A stretch of DNA of 64,000 nucleotides from Candidatus Obscuribacterales bacterium (GCA_020050835.1 JAGVKB010000075.1:42796-106795), one strand, 5' to 3'. Counted from the stretch's first letter, positions 39,037 to 48,183 are shown. Made by a program: numbers and translations. The notes: generated by a model not told the origin, from the sequence alone.

Positions 39037-39209
39037 GATCGGCCCAAAATTGACGCTAAACTCATTGAATCAAAACCGCATAGCGAGCAGGAGAAGGTCG
39101 TAAATCTTCTCCTGTTGCAAGTTTGGCTGAATTGCTTCAGTTAGTACTGTGGCGGACCGAATGCGGCTTAGTCACGGGAATTGGTTAAGGTAAGGAGATT
39201 CTACTGCCG

Positions 39210-39419
39210 ATGGATTTCTGGTCTGTGTGCTTGATTATTACGTTTCTGACCGGCATTATGGGCTGGTCTACCAGTCTCTTCACCAATGTCGTCTGGTGGT
39301 ACTGTGAGTGGCGCGAAGGCAATGAAATCAACTTCGGATCGGATGTAGCGTGGACTTTCGCTGTTCCATTCGCATGGTTGTTTGCTATTTTTGAGATCAT
39401 TTTGATTTTCTGCAAGTGA
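39210..39419 (+). CDS. Small two-helix membrane protein
   Basis: 69 residues, unrecognised. Two hydrophobic segments (CLIITFLTGIMGW and VPFAWLFAIFEIILIF) flank a short polar loop with WREGNEINFGSD. AAGGAG lies 12 bases before the ATG. Plausible as a real small gene because of the ribosome site and the coherent membrane topology. Confidence 0.5.
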   Translation: MDFWSVCLIITFLTGIMGWSTSLFTNVVWWYCEWREGNEINFGSDVAWTFAVPFAWLFAIFEIILIFCK

Positions 39420-39468
39420 AAGTCTTGCAAAAAGCGGTTGGCAGCATAGATTTAGCAGATTGTTGAGG

Positions 39469-39702
39469 CTAGTCCTCAACAAATTCCATCGGATACTCAG
39501 TTCGCTCTTTCCACGAACAGCCCTCATTGCCGCAGATCAGCGTGACGCGCTCGCCGCGAGAGTCTATCTCGAGCACATTGAAGCCGTCGCGAACAGCATC
39601 AATCGTGTTGGCATACTTGTCAAATTGCTGGATAGAACCTTTGCATTTCGGGCAAATCATTTTCTTGTTGGCTATTGCGTCCTTGATGGCTTGCAGTGAC
39701 AT
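39469..39702 (-). CDS. Small zinc-ribbon protein
   Basis: 77 residues, unknown function. It has a CPKC pair near the N-terminus and a CGNEGC pair near the C-terminus, consistent with one zinc ribbon. ATG at 39702 was chosen because GAGGA lies 5-6 bases upstream; the frame stays open to an ATG at 39777 that lacks one. Confidence 0.6.
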   Translation of the reverse strand: MSLQAIKDAIANKKMICPKCKGSIQQFDKYANTIDAVRDGFNVLEIDSRGERVTLICGNEGCSWKERTEYPMEFVED

Positions 39703-40028
39703 AAAATCCTCGATGCGAAGGCGATTGAAATCCGTTCCGTCCACCCAGCGATGAATCGTCCGTCTGGTGGCTCTCATAAGGATAACCCGTCAACTCCGCT
39801 TTTGTTTAACCGATTCTGCATCGACTATTTGCGGCGGTGAGCTGGACGTTGGCTCGAAAGTTTCTGATTCGTCGGCAGTCGGGATGGTAGTTGCACGCAG
39901 TTACAAGGGCAGGATACCGGTTTGCAAATAGCAGTCTGGCAAGTTTGCCGGTTTGTATAAGAATCCTATAAGTCCAGCCAGTAACGCTTTCAGAGAGGAG
40001 TAAACTACTACGGCTATTGCGGAGTGAA
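39703..40028. other. Divergent upstream region
   Basis: 326 bases between the zinc-ribbon gene and the PP-loop ATPase gene. No gene or clear promoter is visible apart from a GAGAGGAG at about 39992 that does not precede a usable start. Confidence 0.4.
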
Positions 40029-41348
40029 ATGAGCACTGTGCGTATTGGTCAAGCTCTGCCCCGGGACGCGGCGCAGCCAAACCGTATCTCCTATGAAGTA
40101 GACGGGTTGCCAGTCTGGTACGAGTCAAGCGACCTCGATCTGCAGGCGACTCCGGAGGCTTTGGGCAGCGCATTTGTAACTTCCTGCCTGCTTGACCAGC
40201 GTCAGCTGGAGCTCGATCAGCCTGTATGTGACAGATGGCATGCGAACCTGCAGGAGTTGATTGAGTTCATTAGCGAAAGCTGGGGCGTTGAGAAAATTCC
40301 TGTGCAGGCTCGGACAGCTGTCATGGACGATGCTCCGTCAACGGCCGCCGGATTGTTTTTTTCGGGTGGGATAGACTCGTTTTACATTCTGCTTAACACA
40401 GACCCGAAGCCTGATTATCTGCTCTATGTGGACGGGCATGGTGTACCACTGAGCGGCGATGTTGAAATCGCCCATGTTCGCCGGCGTTTGGACAATGTCG
40501 GCAGCGCCTTTGGAAGCCGGACTTGCATCGTGCGTACTAATGTATGGGACCATCCGAAGCTTAATGCTCACCACATCGCTGACACGCATAGCAGCTTGCT
40601 TGCCGCCGTGGGGCACTTCCTTGCACCACATATGGGGTCAGTCACAATCTCGCCGGGCTGGCACAAGGCTTATCCAGCCGTATACGGCTGCCACTGGCAT
40701 TCAGATCCACTCAGGTCGTCTCGCCAATTGAAGGTAATTCACGGTGAGAACTCCCTGACCAGAACCCAACGAGTGGTGGCAGTTGCCGGTGAGCGGATAG
40801 TGCAAGAAAATCTTAGAGTGTGTTGGGAGCATAAATTTCAAGCAGGAAATTGCTCGCGCTGCGAGAAATGCATTCGGACAATGGTTGAACTGCACGCCGC
40901 CGGCAAGCTGGAAGAATTCACAGTGTTTGACTTGAGCGTACCGATTTGGGACCTGGTCGACCGGCTTCCAGCTGTTCGGCGTACTGTTTACTACATGGAT
41001 GCCATGGAGCTTGGCGTGGACCCCAGGTTAGAAGCAGCATTAAGACGGTTGTTCCGGCGTAGTTATGTAAATGAATGGGCATTGCAAAGACAGGAACAGA
41101 GAATTCAGCAATTGCAAGAGAAGTATCGGCACGTGAGTGAAGACTATCCCAAACTCCAGGAAGGTCTTAATAATGCTCTTCATCACTATCGGCTTTTGCA
41201 AGACAGTTTTGACAACCTATCGGCGGATTACCATGAAGTCGTAGGAAGGCTGCCGGTCAAGCGCAGTATCAGAATGTTGCGCCAATTCATTGGATTGTTG
41301 CGCAGCTGGCGCAGAACGAGTGCAGTGACTGTTCGAGATCGCCGGTAG
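40029..41348 (+). CDS. PP-loop ATPase, QueC/asparagine-synthase-like, with C-terminal coiled coil
   Basis: 439 residues. FFSGGIDSFYILL is the PP-loop that binds ATP for adenylation in the N-type ATP pyrophosphatase family (QueC, asparagine synthetase, tRNA thiolases). CSRCEKCIRT is a zinc-site-like cluster as in QueC. The last ~85 residues (RQEQRIQQLQEKY... onward) are predicted coiled coil, followed by a basic tail. QueC itself is about 220 residues, so this is an enlarged relative and probably not queuosine biosynthesis; relatives occur near surface-polysaccharide genes. ATG at 40029 follows GGAG by 4 bases. Substrate unknown. Confidence 0.75.
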   Translation: MSTVRIGQALPRDAAQPNRISYEVDGLPVWYESSDLDLQATPEALGSAFVTSCLLDQRQLELDQPVCDRWHANLQELIEFISESWGVEKIPVQARTAVMDDAPSTAAGLFFSGGIDSFYILLNTDPKPDYLLYVDGHGVPLSGDVEIAHVRRRLDNVGSAFGSRTCIVRTNVWDHPKLNAHHIADTHSSLLAAVGHFLAPHMGSVTISPGWHKAYPAVYGCHWHSDPLRSSRQLKVIHGENSLTRTQRVVAVAGERIVQENLRVCWEHKFQAGNCSRCEKCIRTMVELHAAGKLEEFTVFDLSVPIWDLVDRLPAVRRTVYYMDAMELGVDPRLEAALRRLFRRSYVNEWALQRQEQRIQQLQEKYRHVSEDYPKLQEGLNNALHHYRLLQDSFDNLSADYHEVVGRLPVKRSIRMLRQFIGLLRSWRRTSAVTVRDRR

Positions 41349-41477
41349 CTAGCATCCTGTATCTGAAAGCTTATGTTTCCTTTCGTCTAGCTTCAAGCGA
41401 GACTAGTTGATAAAAGATGCTATCTATGGACTAAGATCGGTCATTAATAATTCGGAGAATTAAGAGGTGACCGTCAA

Positions 41478-42125
41478 GTGTCGAAGGAAGAGCTGAGCGC
41501 TACACAAAATTTTGGTTTCGGAAGCAGGCTGAGTCAAATTAACTCGCGCCAGGACATTCCGGAACATTGGCTGAACACGCCGATTGAAGATCTGATCGGT
41601 GCGCACAATTTTCAAAAGCCGATCGTAGCAAGCGGCGAACCAGCTCTGCTGATTGTGACCTGCATTGAATATCGGTTTCAGCCGGAGATACCCAATATGT
41701 GGGCGTATGTCAATCGCTGCGCTGGTGGTCGCCTGGCCGGCTCGGAGTTCAGCGTATCTTACATTCTTGCGAAAGGAGTGCGCCACATCGCACTGATTGG
41801 ACACAATGATTGCGGAATGACTAAAGTTGTCGAATCCAAGCCATTGTTAATCGAAGCGCTGGTCAGCCAGAGATGGGAGCGCGATCGAGCTGAAGACTTC
41901 GTCGAGCAGAATGCCGCGCGCTTCATGATGCAGGACGAAATTGACGGACAGAAGAGGGAGTTTTTGCGGTTGCGGCAGCTCTTCCCTGAAGTGGAGATTG
42001 CCCCGCTCTTTGTCTCAATTGCAAGTATGCGATTGCACATTCCCAAGTGGTACTTCGACTATTTGAAAGCATCTCCTGAATCTGCGCAGGCCAAGGTTCG
42101 CCCGGAAGATCTGCTGATGCTTTAG
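41478..42125 (+). CDS. Beta-carbonic-anhydrase-like protein
   Basis: 215 residues. The zinc-ligand pattern of beta-carbonic anhydrases is present: C62-x-x-x-R66 (CIEYR, in place of the usual CxDxR) and GHNDCGM with H109 and C112. The Asp of the canonical Asp-Arg dyad is replaced by Glu (E64), so catalytic activity is not certain; it may be a related zinc protein. It would interconvert CO2 and bicarbonate in the cytoplasm. GTG at 41478 has AAGAGG 9 bases upstream. Confidence 0.8.
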   Translation: MSKEELSATQNFGFGSRLSQINSRQDIPEHWLNTPIEDLIGAHNFQKPIVASGEPALLIVTCIEYRFQPEIPNMWAYVNRCAGGRLAGSEFSVSYILAKGVRHIALIGHNDCGMTKVVESKPLLIEALVSQRWERDRAEDFVEQNAARFMMQDEIDGQKREFLRLRQLFPEVEIAPLFVSIASMRLHIPKWYFDYLKASPESAQAKVRPEDLLML

Positions 42126-42305
42126 GCGCCTGCATTTCGATCTGATTTGTCTTGGTTTGTGCTCCATTGGCGGCATCCTGTAACTGTCCGTCAGCAAGGT
42201 ACGTCCCATTTACCATGAGCAGGTTTAAAAACACGGTTAAAATGACAGCTGAAGCTGTACATTCGAGTTTTTCAAATTAGTGACTAATCTCAAAGAAAGG
42301 ACTTA

Positions 42306-42593
42306 TTGAACCATGAGCATAAATGTGCAGTATCGCAGGGGTGCCATCTCGACGCTAGCACGGACACAATTGTTTTCGAGCAAGGAGCCGAGTTAGAAGA
42401 AAGGGAGCTGGACCTATTCAAGTTGGTGCTCGAAGGGGCGGATTTAAGAGAGATTTCGGATCGTTTGAGACTGACGCCGGCAACTATCACTAAGCGACTT
42501 AACGAGCTGATGCAGCGTTTTCTCGGACTTTCAAATCAGTCTACCGAGAAACTCTTTTTCAGTAAGATATCTACTGCGTCGTCGGGAGCTTAA
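42306..42593 (+). CDS. Small LuxR/GerE-type HTH protein
   Basis: 95 residues. Residues about 30-80 (EERELDLFKLVLEGADLREISDRLRLTPATITKRLNEL) match the four-helix GerE/LuxR HTH: ELDLFKLV, LREISDRL and TITKRLNELM as first, second and recognition helices. There is no receiver or ligand domain, so it is a stand-alone DNA-binding protein or short regulator. The start is TTG at 42306 with AAAGG about 6 bases upstream. Confidence 0.65.
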   Translation: MNHEHKCAVSQGCHLDASTDTIVFEQGAELEERELDLFKLVLEGADLREISDRLRLTPATITKRLNELMQRFLGLSNQSTEKLFFSKISTASSGA

Positions 42594-42718
42594 GAGCGAA
42601 TTGAGTCGAATCGAACGTCTCTGGGTCCCCCTATGCCAAGTTAACTCTAGGGTACTGGACTAATTAGAGAGTCCTGCGAAACTAATACAGTCAAATACCT
42701 TCAAATTCGGGGCAGAGG

Positions 42719-43531
42719 ATGTTTCATATGTTCGGGCAATTGCCACTTTGGGCAGTATTCCTGGTCACGATAATTGTTTCGCTGCTGGCAGTTGAAATAG
42801 GCTATCGCCTGGGAAATAAGTTTGGCAAAGACCAGCAAGACGGCACCGCTGTTTCAACGATGGTGCAGAGCATTCTTGCCTTGCTTGCTTTTCTACTGGC
42901 CTTTACTTTCGGAATAGCCTCGGAGAGATTCAATGAGAGGCGCGAGTTTATCATAAATGAAGCAAATTCAATTGGAACTACTTATCTGCGCGCCGATTTC
43001 CTGGCGCCGCCGGCGCGGAAGGAAGTTCAGGACTTGCTGAGAGAGTACGTCTCGTGGCGCCAGCATCCGGTCGCCAACGCAGAATTTCTTGCGCGAGGCC
43101 TTGACGTAGCAGGCAAATTGCAAGCAAGGATTTGGTCCGTGGCCGTTGCTAACGGCAGGCTAGATCTCAATTCCGATATTGGGGCACTCTTTGTAGAATC
43201 AGTCAATGAAACAATCGACTTGCATTCCTCGCGAGTAGCGGCCGGAATCTACGCCCGAGTGCCCGAAACGGTGTGGCTGGCATTGTATCTGTTAATGTTC
43301 CTGGGATTAAGCTCGATTGGTTATCAGTCCGGATGTGCCCGGTCGCGAAGCATAATGACCACTACAATCCTCGTGTTGTCATTCGCGATTGTGATCCTGC
43401 TAATCGCTGATCTCGATCGCCCTAATGAAGGATTTTTGCAATCCAATTTGCAACCGATGAAGGATTTGGCGAAGAAAATTGGTGCACCGAGCGCGCCGCG
43501 CGAGCTTCAGCAGTTTAATGGATCGCATTGA
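42719..43531 (+). CDS. DUF4239/bestrophin-like membrane protein
   Basis: 270 residues. Two N-terminal membrane helices (LWAVFLVTIIVSLLAVEIGYRLG and TMVQSILALLAFLLAFTFGIASERF), a central soluble region, and two C-terminal helices (VWLALYLLMFLGLSSIGY and TTTILVLSFAIVILLIADLDRP). The LAFTFGxAxxRFxxRRxxIxxEANxIGTxYLRA block is the signature of the DUF4239 family, annotated as bestrophin-like. An anion-channel role is suggested by that name only. A GCAGAGG lies just upstream of the ATG. Confidence 0.8.
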   Translation: MFHMFGQLPLWAVFLVTIIVSLLAVEIGYRLGNKFGKDQQDGTAVSTMVQSILALLAFLLAFTFGIASERFNERREFIINEANSIGTTYLRADFLAPPARKEVQDLLREYVSWRQHPVANAEFLARGLDVAGKLQARIWSVAVANGRLDLNSDIGALFVESVNETIDLHSSRVAAGIYARVPETVWLALYLLMFLGLSSIGYQSGCARSRSIMTTTILVLSFAIVILLIADLDRPNEGFLQSNLQPMKDLAKKIGAPSAPRELQQFNGSH

Positions 43532-43580
43532 TCTGTGACAAAGTACTTGCTCTGCTAGATTCGATCAACGAAATCATTGC

Positions 43581-43835
43581 TCAGCGATGCCAGTTTCGCA
43601 CAATCATTTGTCGAATCTTGTCGGATGGAACTAGCGTCGACCAGTCCGTATCCCCTCTAACGACCCGGCCAGTCGTCAGTTCTGTAGTTCTGCCCCCTCC
43701 TCCGATGACAGCACCGACGACTTTGCCAGTACTTAAATCGTAGGTGGCGCCGCCAGACATGCCATGATCGAGTGGATGTGGTGTAACTACCGTCCGGCGG
43801 ATAAATGCGAGCGGCAGTTGTCTACTTGAAGTAGG
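43581..43835 (-). pseudogene. C-terminal remnant of a trypsin-like serine protease
   Basis: An 84-residue frame with no start codon of its own reads VVTPHPLDHGMSGGATYDLSTGKVVGAVIG and ends at TGA 43581-43583. GMSGG is the catalytic-serine motif of S1/HtrA-type proteases and the following strand pattern fits their C-terminal barrel. The His and Asp portions are absent. It directly follows, in the same frame, the TGA of the upstream RDD gene. Probably debris from deletion or fusion. Confidence 0.55.
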
Positions 43836-44480
43836 TCAAGATTTCGAAGAAGGATTACGGGCTGGCAGATCCCCAAGCTTTTCAGCGTCTGACGCGGTTC
43901 TTACAACCAGGCATCCCGATACCTTATCGTGCAGTGCTTGTTTCTTCTTGGTCCAGGCAGGCATCAGGAAGCCGATTAGCAGTGTGAATGTAGAAAGTAT
44001 CTTGCTGAAATGTCTGGCAGTAGCTCTCCAAAACGAGAGGCGTTGACCATTCAAATCAGTAACTCGAATTTTCAAAAGCATTTTGCCCAGAGTGCCCTGC
44101 TTGGCAGAGCTTTCCATAGCTGCGTGGTACAACCAGTTCGCGAATGTAGGAATAATTGGTCCCGTGAACATCACTTGGTACAAGGCAATTTCGTATTGTG
44201 GATGCACAAATGTACTGTCGTACAAGCCGGAGAAGAAGGGAATGGACCCGAAAACCAGGGTGACCACCAAGTTAAGTACCTCCTCCAATAATGTTAATCT
44301 GCCACACCAGATAATTGTTTGACACACAAACAGCACAACTGGCCCAGGTAGAGAGGATTCATTTTGATAAGTCGCGAAATAGAGTGCGCTGTAAACACCT
44401 GCAACTAAAGAGCCGAGAAGGACGCCATCGATCAGCGCTGCACCCAGTCTCCTCCAGAATCCGGCATACTTGATTGCCAT
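43836..44480 (-). CDS. RDD family membrane protein
   Basis: 214 residues. RDD-family hallmarks: AGFWRRLGAALIDGVLL at the start, a conserved WLYHAAMESSAKQGTLGKMLLKIRV segment and FWRATARHFSKIL, then KKQALHDKVSGCLVV. Three or four membrane helices. RDD proteins are poorly understood; some affect ion homeostasis. ATG at 44480 was chosen because the RDD motif begins there; the frame extends to 44597 without RDD features. It ends about 20 residues after the paralogue at 48766 would end. Same family as that gene. Confidence 0.8.
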   Translation of the reverse strand: MAIKYAGFWRRLGAALIDGVLLGSLVAGVYSALYFATYQNESSLPGPVVLFVCQTIIWCGRLTLLEEVLNLVVTLVFGSIPFFSGLYDSTFVHPQYEIALYQVMFTGPIIPTFANWLYHAAMESSAKQGTLGKMLLKIRVTDLNGQRLSFWRATARHFSKILSTFTLLIGFLMPAWTKKKQALHDKVSGCLVVRTASDAEKLGDLPARNPSSKS

Positions 44481-44707
44481 GTTGTCTACCCGCTGAAAGT
44501 ACAAACCGTATATACCCAACTCCGATTGTCTACGGATGTTTGAGAACAACGCTAACTGGCGCGCTACTAGTATTTCAAGAATGGCATTCCTTTGCATCGA
44601 TGTAACAAATGCTCGCTATCTTGATGGAGGGTACGACAAAATGCCGTCTCTGCATTTGCACAGCCGCTTAGGCGTCACATTTGCAGAACAAACCGAGGTT
44701 CAGATAA

Positions 44708-45841
44708 ATGAGTCAATACTTGGAAGACGGTCCTTTGGATGGGAAACCATCTTCTGCAGGCTCCGATCAAGCTTCTACTAAGAAAATCGAACCCTACTCC
44801 AATCCATTCGACCCCCTTCAGCTGCTCAAAAGTGGGAGAGACCTGCTTAGTGGTCCTCCGGAAAGCAAAAATAGGGCACCAAGCACAAACTCGACACTCG
44901 AGATACCGCCATTGAAGCAGGCGGAGTCGAACGCGATCAAACAAGTAACCGAGAAAGTCATCAGTAACATCAAAGACTCAGCCGATCCTGCAAATGAGAT
45001 TAGAGCGGCTTTGGAACGGCTCAATGACATAAATGACGCTACCATTACTCGCCACAATGGCAGCAGCCACGTCGATATTAAACTAGCCCGGGCACAAACT
45101 ATGGCCCCGCCAAATTTGCAAGTCCGTGGATTTACTCCGGTGGCAAGTCATCTTGGATGCCAGCTCAGTTTTGACATCACACCGGCAGAATCGGGTGTAC
45201 TTATTCATAACATGCACGGCTTTTCTAGCTCTGTGCGTGGGCCGCTTGGACGCATAAGACACAGTGAAACCAACAGTATGTTCCTGAGTAAAGACTCAGC
45301 TGGACAACCTTTTCTGATGGCTGACTCCGAGCTGCACATGAGACGACGTACCCACGCAAGCAGCAGCATTATACGGGAAGGAAATCTGCCGGCCGATAGT
45401 CCGATGCGAAGCTTGCTAACGCACCCGGAGGCACTGGACAATCTCGGCAGTGCCATGCGGCTTTTCCAAAGCAAGGACGATCTGATTCAGCTAAGTCTGA
45501 AAAGAGATAGTGACAAATTGAATGTCAGAGCAGTGGCAAAAGACAGCAAGCATGTGGGTGATCTAAATCAGCCAATAAACCCTGCTGGAGCCATACTCAA
45601 GTCGATCGACATCGATAAAGTGCTTTCGGCAGAGATCTCTCAGGATAAGACCTCGGTCAAGTTGGCTATACAGGGTCTAAAAGTCAATGTGGAGATGGGT
45701 CCGCTCAAATTTGCCCTTACGCCGACAAAGATAGAGCTGGAAAAAGACAAGGTCAAACTGGAGCTGAAGAATCCCAAAGATGGCAGTATTCTGCCAGTGG
45801 CAATTCCAATCGAACGCTTGCGAGAGGCCGCAAGACGATAA
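44708..45841 (+). CDS. Hypothetical protein, 377 aa
   Basis: Unrecognised. No signal peptide or membrane segment. The N-terminal ~70 residues are polar and Pro/Ser-rich, resembling in style the N-terminus of the LRR protein at 52211. A helical stretch follows (about 70-115), then a beta-rich region, with an amphipathic beta repeat near the end (LEKDKVKLELKNPKDG). ATG at 44708 has GAGG 8 bases upstream. Confidence 0.65.
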   Translation: MSQYLEDGPLDGKPSSAGSDQASTKKIEPYSNPFDPLQLLKSGRDLLSGPPESKNRAPSTNSTLEIPPLKQAESNAIKQVTEKVISNIKDSADPANEIRAALERLNDINDATITRHNGSSHVDIKLARAQTMAPPNLQVRGFTPVASHLGCQLSFDITPAESGVLIHNMHGFSSSVRGPLGRIRHSETNSMFLSKDSAGQPFLMADSELHMRRRTHASSSIIREGNLPADSPMRSLLTHPEALDNLGSAMRLFQSKDDLIQLSLKRDSDKLNVRAVAKDSKHVGDLNQPINPAGAILKSIDIDKVLSAEISQDKTSVKLAIQGLKVNVEMGPLKFALTPTKIELEKDKVKLELKNPKDGSILPVAIPIERLREAARR

Positions 45842-46134
45842 ACAGCGATGCCAATCTCTGACGTTTGGGGCAGCGGAAACGTAGTTCCGTTGCCGGACTG
45901 AGTAAATTGTTTCCAAGTGGATTTGTGAGTGGCACATCTCAAGAGGCGAAATTCGTTAGTCAGCAACTTTCGGAACAGTACAAATAGCTGGCCCTGTTGA
46001 TTATCTTGCCGTGCCTTTACATCATGAATAAACTCTTAGCAACCCTTGGTGCGCGTTTTCCGTTAGTATATGTGTGGCTCTATGTGGGCTTGGCAATTGA
46101 CTGATCGGTTGCTGCACACTACGGAAAAGCGTTC

Positions 46135-46722
46135 ATGCGGAGCGCAAATGCACAAATGCTAAGAGAAGCTTTGGTCTCCAGGAAAAATCTAACTGTTTTG
46201 TTCTTGGTTTGCGCGCTAGCGCTGATGCAGGCTGCTCAAGCGCAAGTGGAAATGGTTGTTATTCAATTAGGATTTACGGCGCTTCGAATGGGTGCAACTC
46301 TGGTCGGCCAGATGAGGAACCGCGAAGGCATAAATTATGATGCCATTAAACGCAAGAACAAGCTGGTGGATCCCGTCCATGAGGCCTGGGGCTATAACAA
46401 GCCTACTGCGGCAGCGGAACACAAAGATTCGCCGCACGGTCAGCAAGTGAAGGAAGATGCTGCGGCGACTGAAAAAAATAGCGAAGACAACGCAGTCAAG
46501 TCTGTGCACGGTACTGTAGTAGAGCATTCGACGAAAGAGATAGCAGTCAAAGAAGAAGCTGCCAAGGAAGATACGGCCAAAGTAGAAGCAACCAAAGTAG
46601 CATCCAAAGTAGAGCCTGCCAAAGAAGAAGCAGTCAAGGAAGAGCAATCCGAGAAGAATGCCGGATCAAAGAAGAAAGAACCTTCCAGCGCTCCCTACTT
46701 AATGATGAACGTGTCGGAGTAA
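46135..46722 (+). CDS. Exported protein with Lys/Glu/Ala repeat tail
   Basis: 195 residues. A signal peptide (LTVLFLVCALALMQAAQAQ) is followed by a short helical part and then a low-complexity segment (about 110-185) built from imperfect repeats of the type VKEEAAKE / TKVASKVEPAKEE. The family is not recognised. Alternating acidic and basic residues suggest a long exposed helix. The ATG at 46135 lacks a strong ribosome site. Confidence 0.6.
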   Translation: MRSANAQMLREALVSRKNLTVLFLVCALALMQAAQAQVEMVVIQLGFTALRMGATLVGQMRNREGINYDAIKRKNKLVDPVHEAWGYNKPTAAAEHKDSPHGQQVKEDAAATEKNSEDNAVKSVHGTVVEHSTKEIAVKEEAAKEDTAKVEATKVASKVEPAKEEAVKEEQSEKNAGSKKKEPSSAPYLMMNVSE

Positions 46723-46946
46723 TACTTCGCTCTCCGGAACTTAGGCGATACTTTAGTTTGTCAGCTAGCGCTTAGACGCCTTGCAATGGCGTGGCACTGC
46801 ATATGGTGGCGTTTGCAATTACTAACTGATACTCTGTAGTTGAAACGAAAATGTATTCCGTCTGACATTTTTGGAGCCTGCTATGGCTGGCGATATCTTG
46901 GCTGGTTTGGCCTGACCAACCTTCGACTACCCATTGCTGCTGTTCA

Positions 46947-47098
46947 CGATCGATATGTCCAAATTTTGGACATATCGATCGAATCTGTCCAAAAAACCGA
47001 TCGTTTTTGGACAGATCTCTTGAATTCTGCATGCTAAACAAGGCAAGACTGGACAAAGTGTCTAAAAATACGTATAATATCATCCATATTATTGGACA
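46947..47098. promoter_or_regulatory. Array of TGTCCA/TGGACA half-sites upstream of fic
   Basis: Six exact half-sites plus one variant lie within 150 bp. The first pair is embedded in a 35-base perfect inverted repeat with 17-bp arms (46947-46981). The second pair is in a 12-bp-arm repeat (TCTGTCCAAAAA and its complement around 8 bases, 46984-47015). The third pair, TGGACA-AAG-TGTCTA (47050-47064), overlaps the -35 region. A single TGGACA (47093-47098) lies just before the start codon. The arrangement fits cooperative binding of a dimeric repressor controlling the Fic gene, possibly its own winged-helix-like C-terminus (inference). Confidence 0.75.
47050..47078 (+). promoter_or_regulatory. 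Promoter of the fic gene
   Basis: TGGACA (47050-47055), 17-base spacer, consensus TATAAT (47073-47078). The -35 hexamer is itself one of the TGGACA half-sites, so an occupied operator would block polymerase. The predicted transcript begins about 20 bases before ATG 47104. Confidence 0.7.
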
Positions 47099-47103
47099 TA
47101 ATT

Positions 47104-48183
47104 ATGCAATTTGATAAAGCCAAGCCCTATAACGGCCTACCGGAATTGCCGCCCTCGATTGACCTTGAAACCAAGGCAGTACTGAAAAAGTGTATATCAG
47201 CCAGAACTGCCCTTGCGGAGCTTAAAGGAGTTGGGGGTGTCATACCAAATCAGGCCCTTCTGATTCGTTCAATAGGGCTTCAGGAAGCACGGTTGTCGTC
47301 TGAAATAGAAAACATAGTCACGACATCTGACGACCTTTATCAGGCTCTAGCGGATGCAGTAAGGGCTCCAGATCCTGCTGCTAAAGAAGTTCTCCGGTAT
47401 CAGGATGCGCTGGCTGCCGGCCATAAATCTCTTCTGAAGCAACCGGTACTGACGACCAATCTGTTCTGCGAGATTGCTGCAACAATTAAGCAATATGATA
47501 TGAATGTCCGCGCAATGCCAGGAACGAAAATTGTTGATGGAAAAGGTGATGTAATCTACACACCTCCTGAAGGTGCTGAAGTTATACGCGATAAGCTAAA
47601 AAACTTGGAGTACTTCATCCACGCTGAAAGTGATGTGGACCCGCTGATAAAACTAGCTGTTATTCATTATCAATTTGAAGCGATTCACCCATTCACCGAT
47701 GGGAATGGAAGAACGGGACGCATCATAAATGTTCTCTATCTGATTCAGCAAAACCTGCTTACTCTGCCTGTGTTGTACTTGTCACGCTACTTGATTGAGA
47801 AAAAGACTGAGTATTACTCAGGACTGCGCAGAGTAACCGAGCATGGTGACTGGGAGAACTGGGTTCAGTTTGTCCTGGATGCCGTTGAGCGGACTGCTCT
47901 GCAGACGAAGGAGAAGATTCTCCAGATTAAAGAAATCATGGATGATACTCAAGAAGAAATGAGAGAAAAGCTGCCGAAGATCTACACAAAAGACCTGGTA
48001 GAGCTGATCTTCTACTATCCGTATTGCAAAACGAAATTCCTCGAAGACAAGGGATTCGGAACTCGGCACACTACCACGTCCTATTTGAGAGCCCTGGAAG
48101 GCATTGGCATTCTTCAGAGTCAAAAGATTGGTCGCGAGTTGTACTTCATCAATCGACGCCTGCTAAATGTGCTGAAAACTTGA
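47104..48183 (+). CDS. Fic family protein (class II, self-inhibited) with C-terminal winged-helix-like domain
   Basis: 359 residues. Predicted AMP-transferase that adenylylates target hydroxyls. The catalytic loop is HPFTDGNGRTGR with H195 as base. The N-terminal inhibitory helix carries S65-S66-E67-I68-E69-N70, matching the (S/T)xxxE(G/N) motif whose Glu blocks the ATP site, so this is a class II enzyme. Residues about 290-359 (KDLVELIFYYPYCKTKFLEDKGFGTRHTTTSYLRALEGIGIL) have the look of a winged helix, as in many Fic proteins of this type. ATG at 47104 is used; a TTG at 47092 is part of the operator. No separate antitoxin is nearby. Confidence 0.92.
   Translation: MQFDKAKPYNGLPELPPSIDLETKAVLKKCISARTALAELKGVGGVIPNQALLIRSIGLQEARLSSEIENIVTTSDDLYQALADAVRAPDPAAKEVLRYQDALAAGHKSLLKQPVLTTNLFCEIAATIKQYDMNVRAMPGTKIVDGKGDVIYTPPEGAEVIRDKLKNLEYFIHAESDVDPLIKLAVIHYQFEAIHPFTDGNGRTGRIINVLYLIQQNLLTLPVLYLSRYLIEKKTEYYSGLRRVTEHGDWENWVQFVLDAVERTALQTKEKILQIKEIMDDTQEEMREKLPKIYTKDLVELIFYYPYCKTKFLEDKGFGTRHTTTSYLRALEGIGILQSQKIGRELYFINRRLLNVLKT

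Noticed and set aside
43836..43838. TGA of the RDD gene as selenocysteine
   Set aside because: Only a tiny CTAC/GTAG hairpin follows, not a SECIS-like stem at the right distance. RDD proteins are not known selenoproteins.
46772..47083. 103-aa minus-strand frame as a Fic antitoxin
   Set aside because: It runs through the operator dyads and the promoter, has no ribosome site, and this Fic carries its own inhibitory helix.
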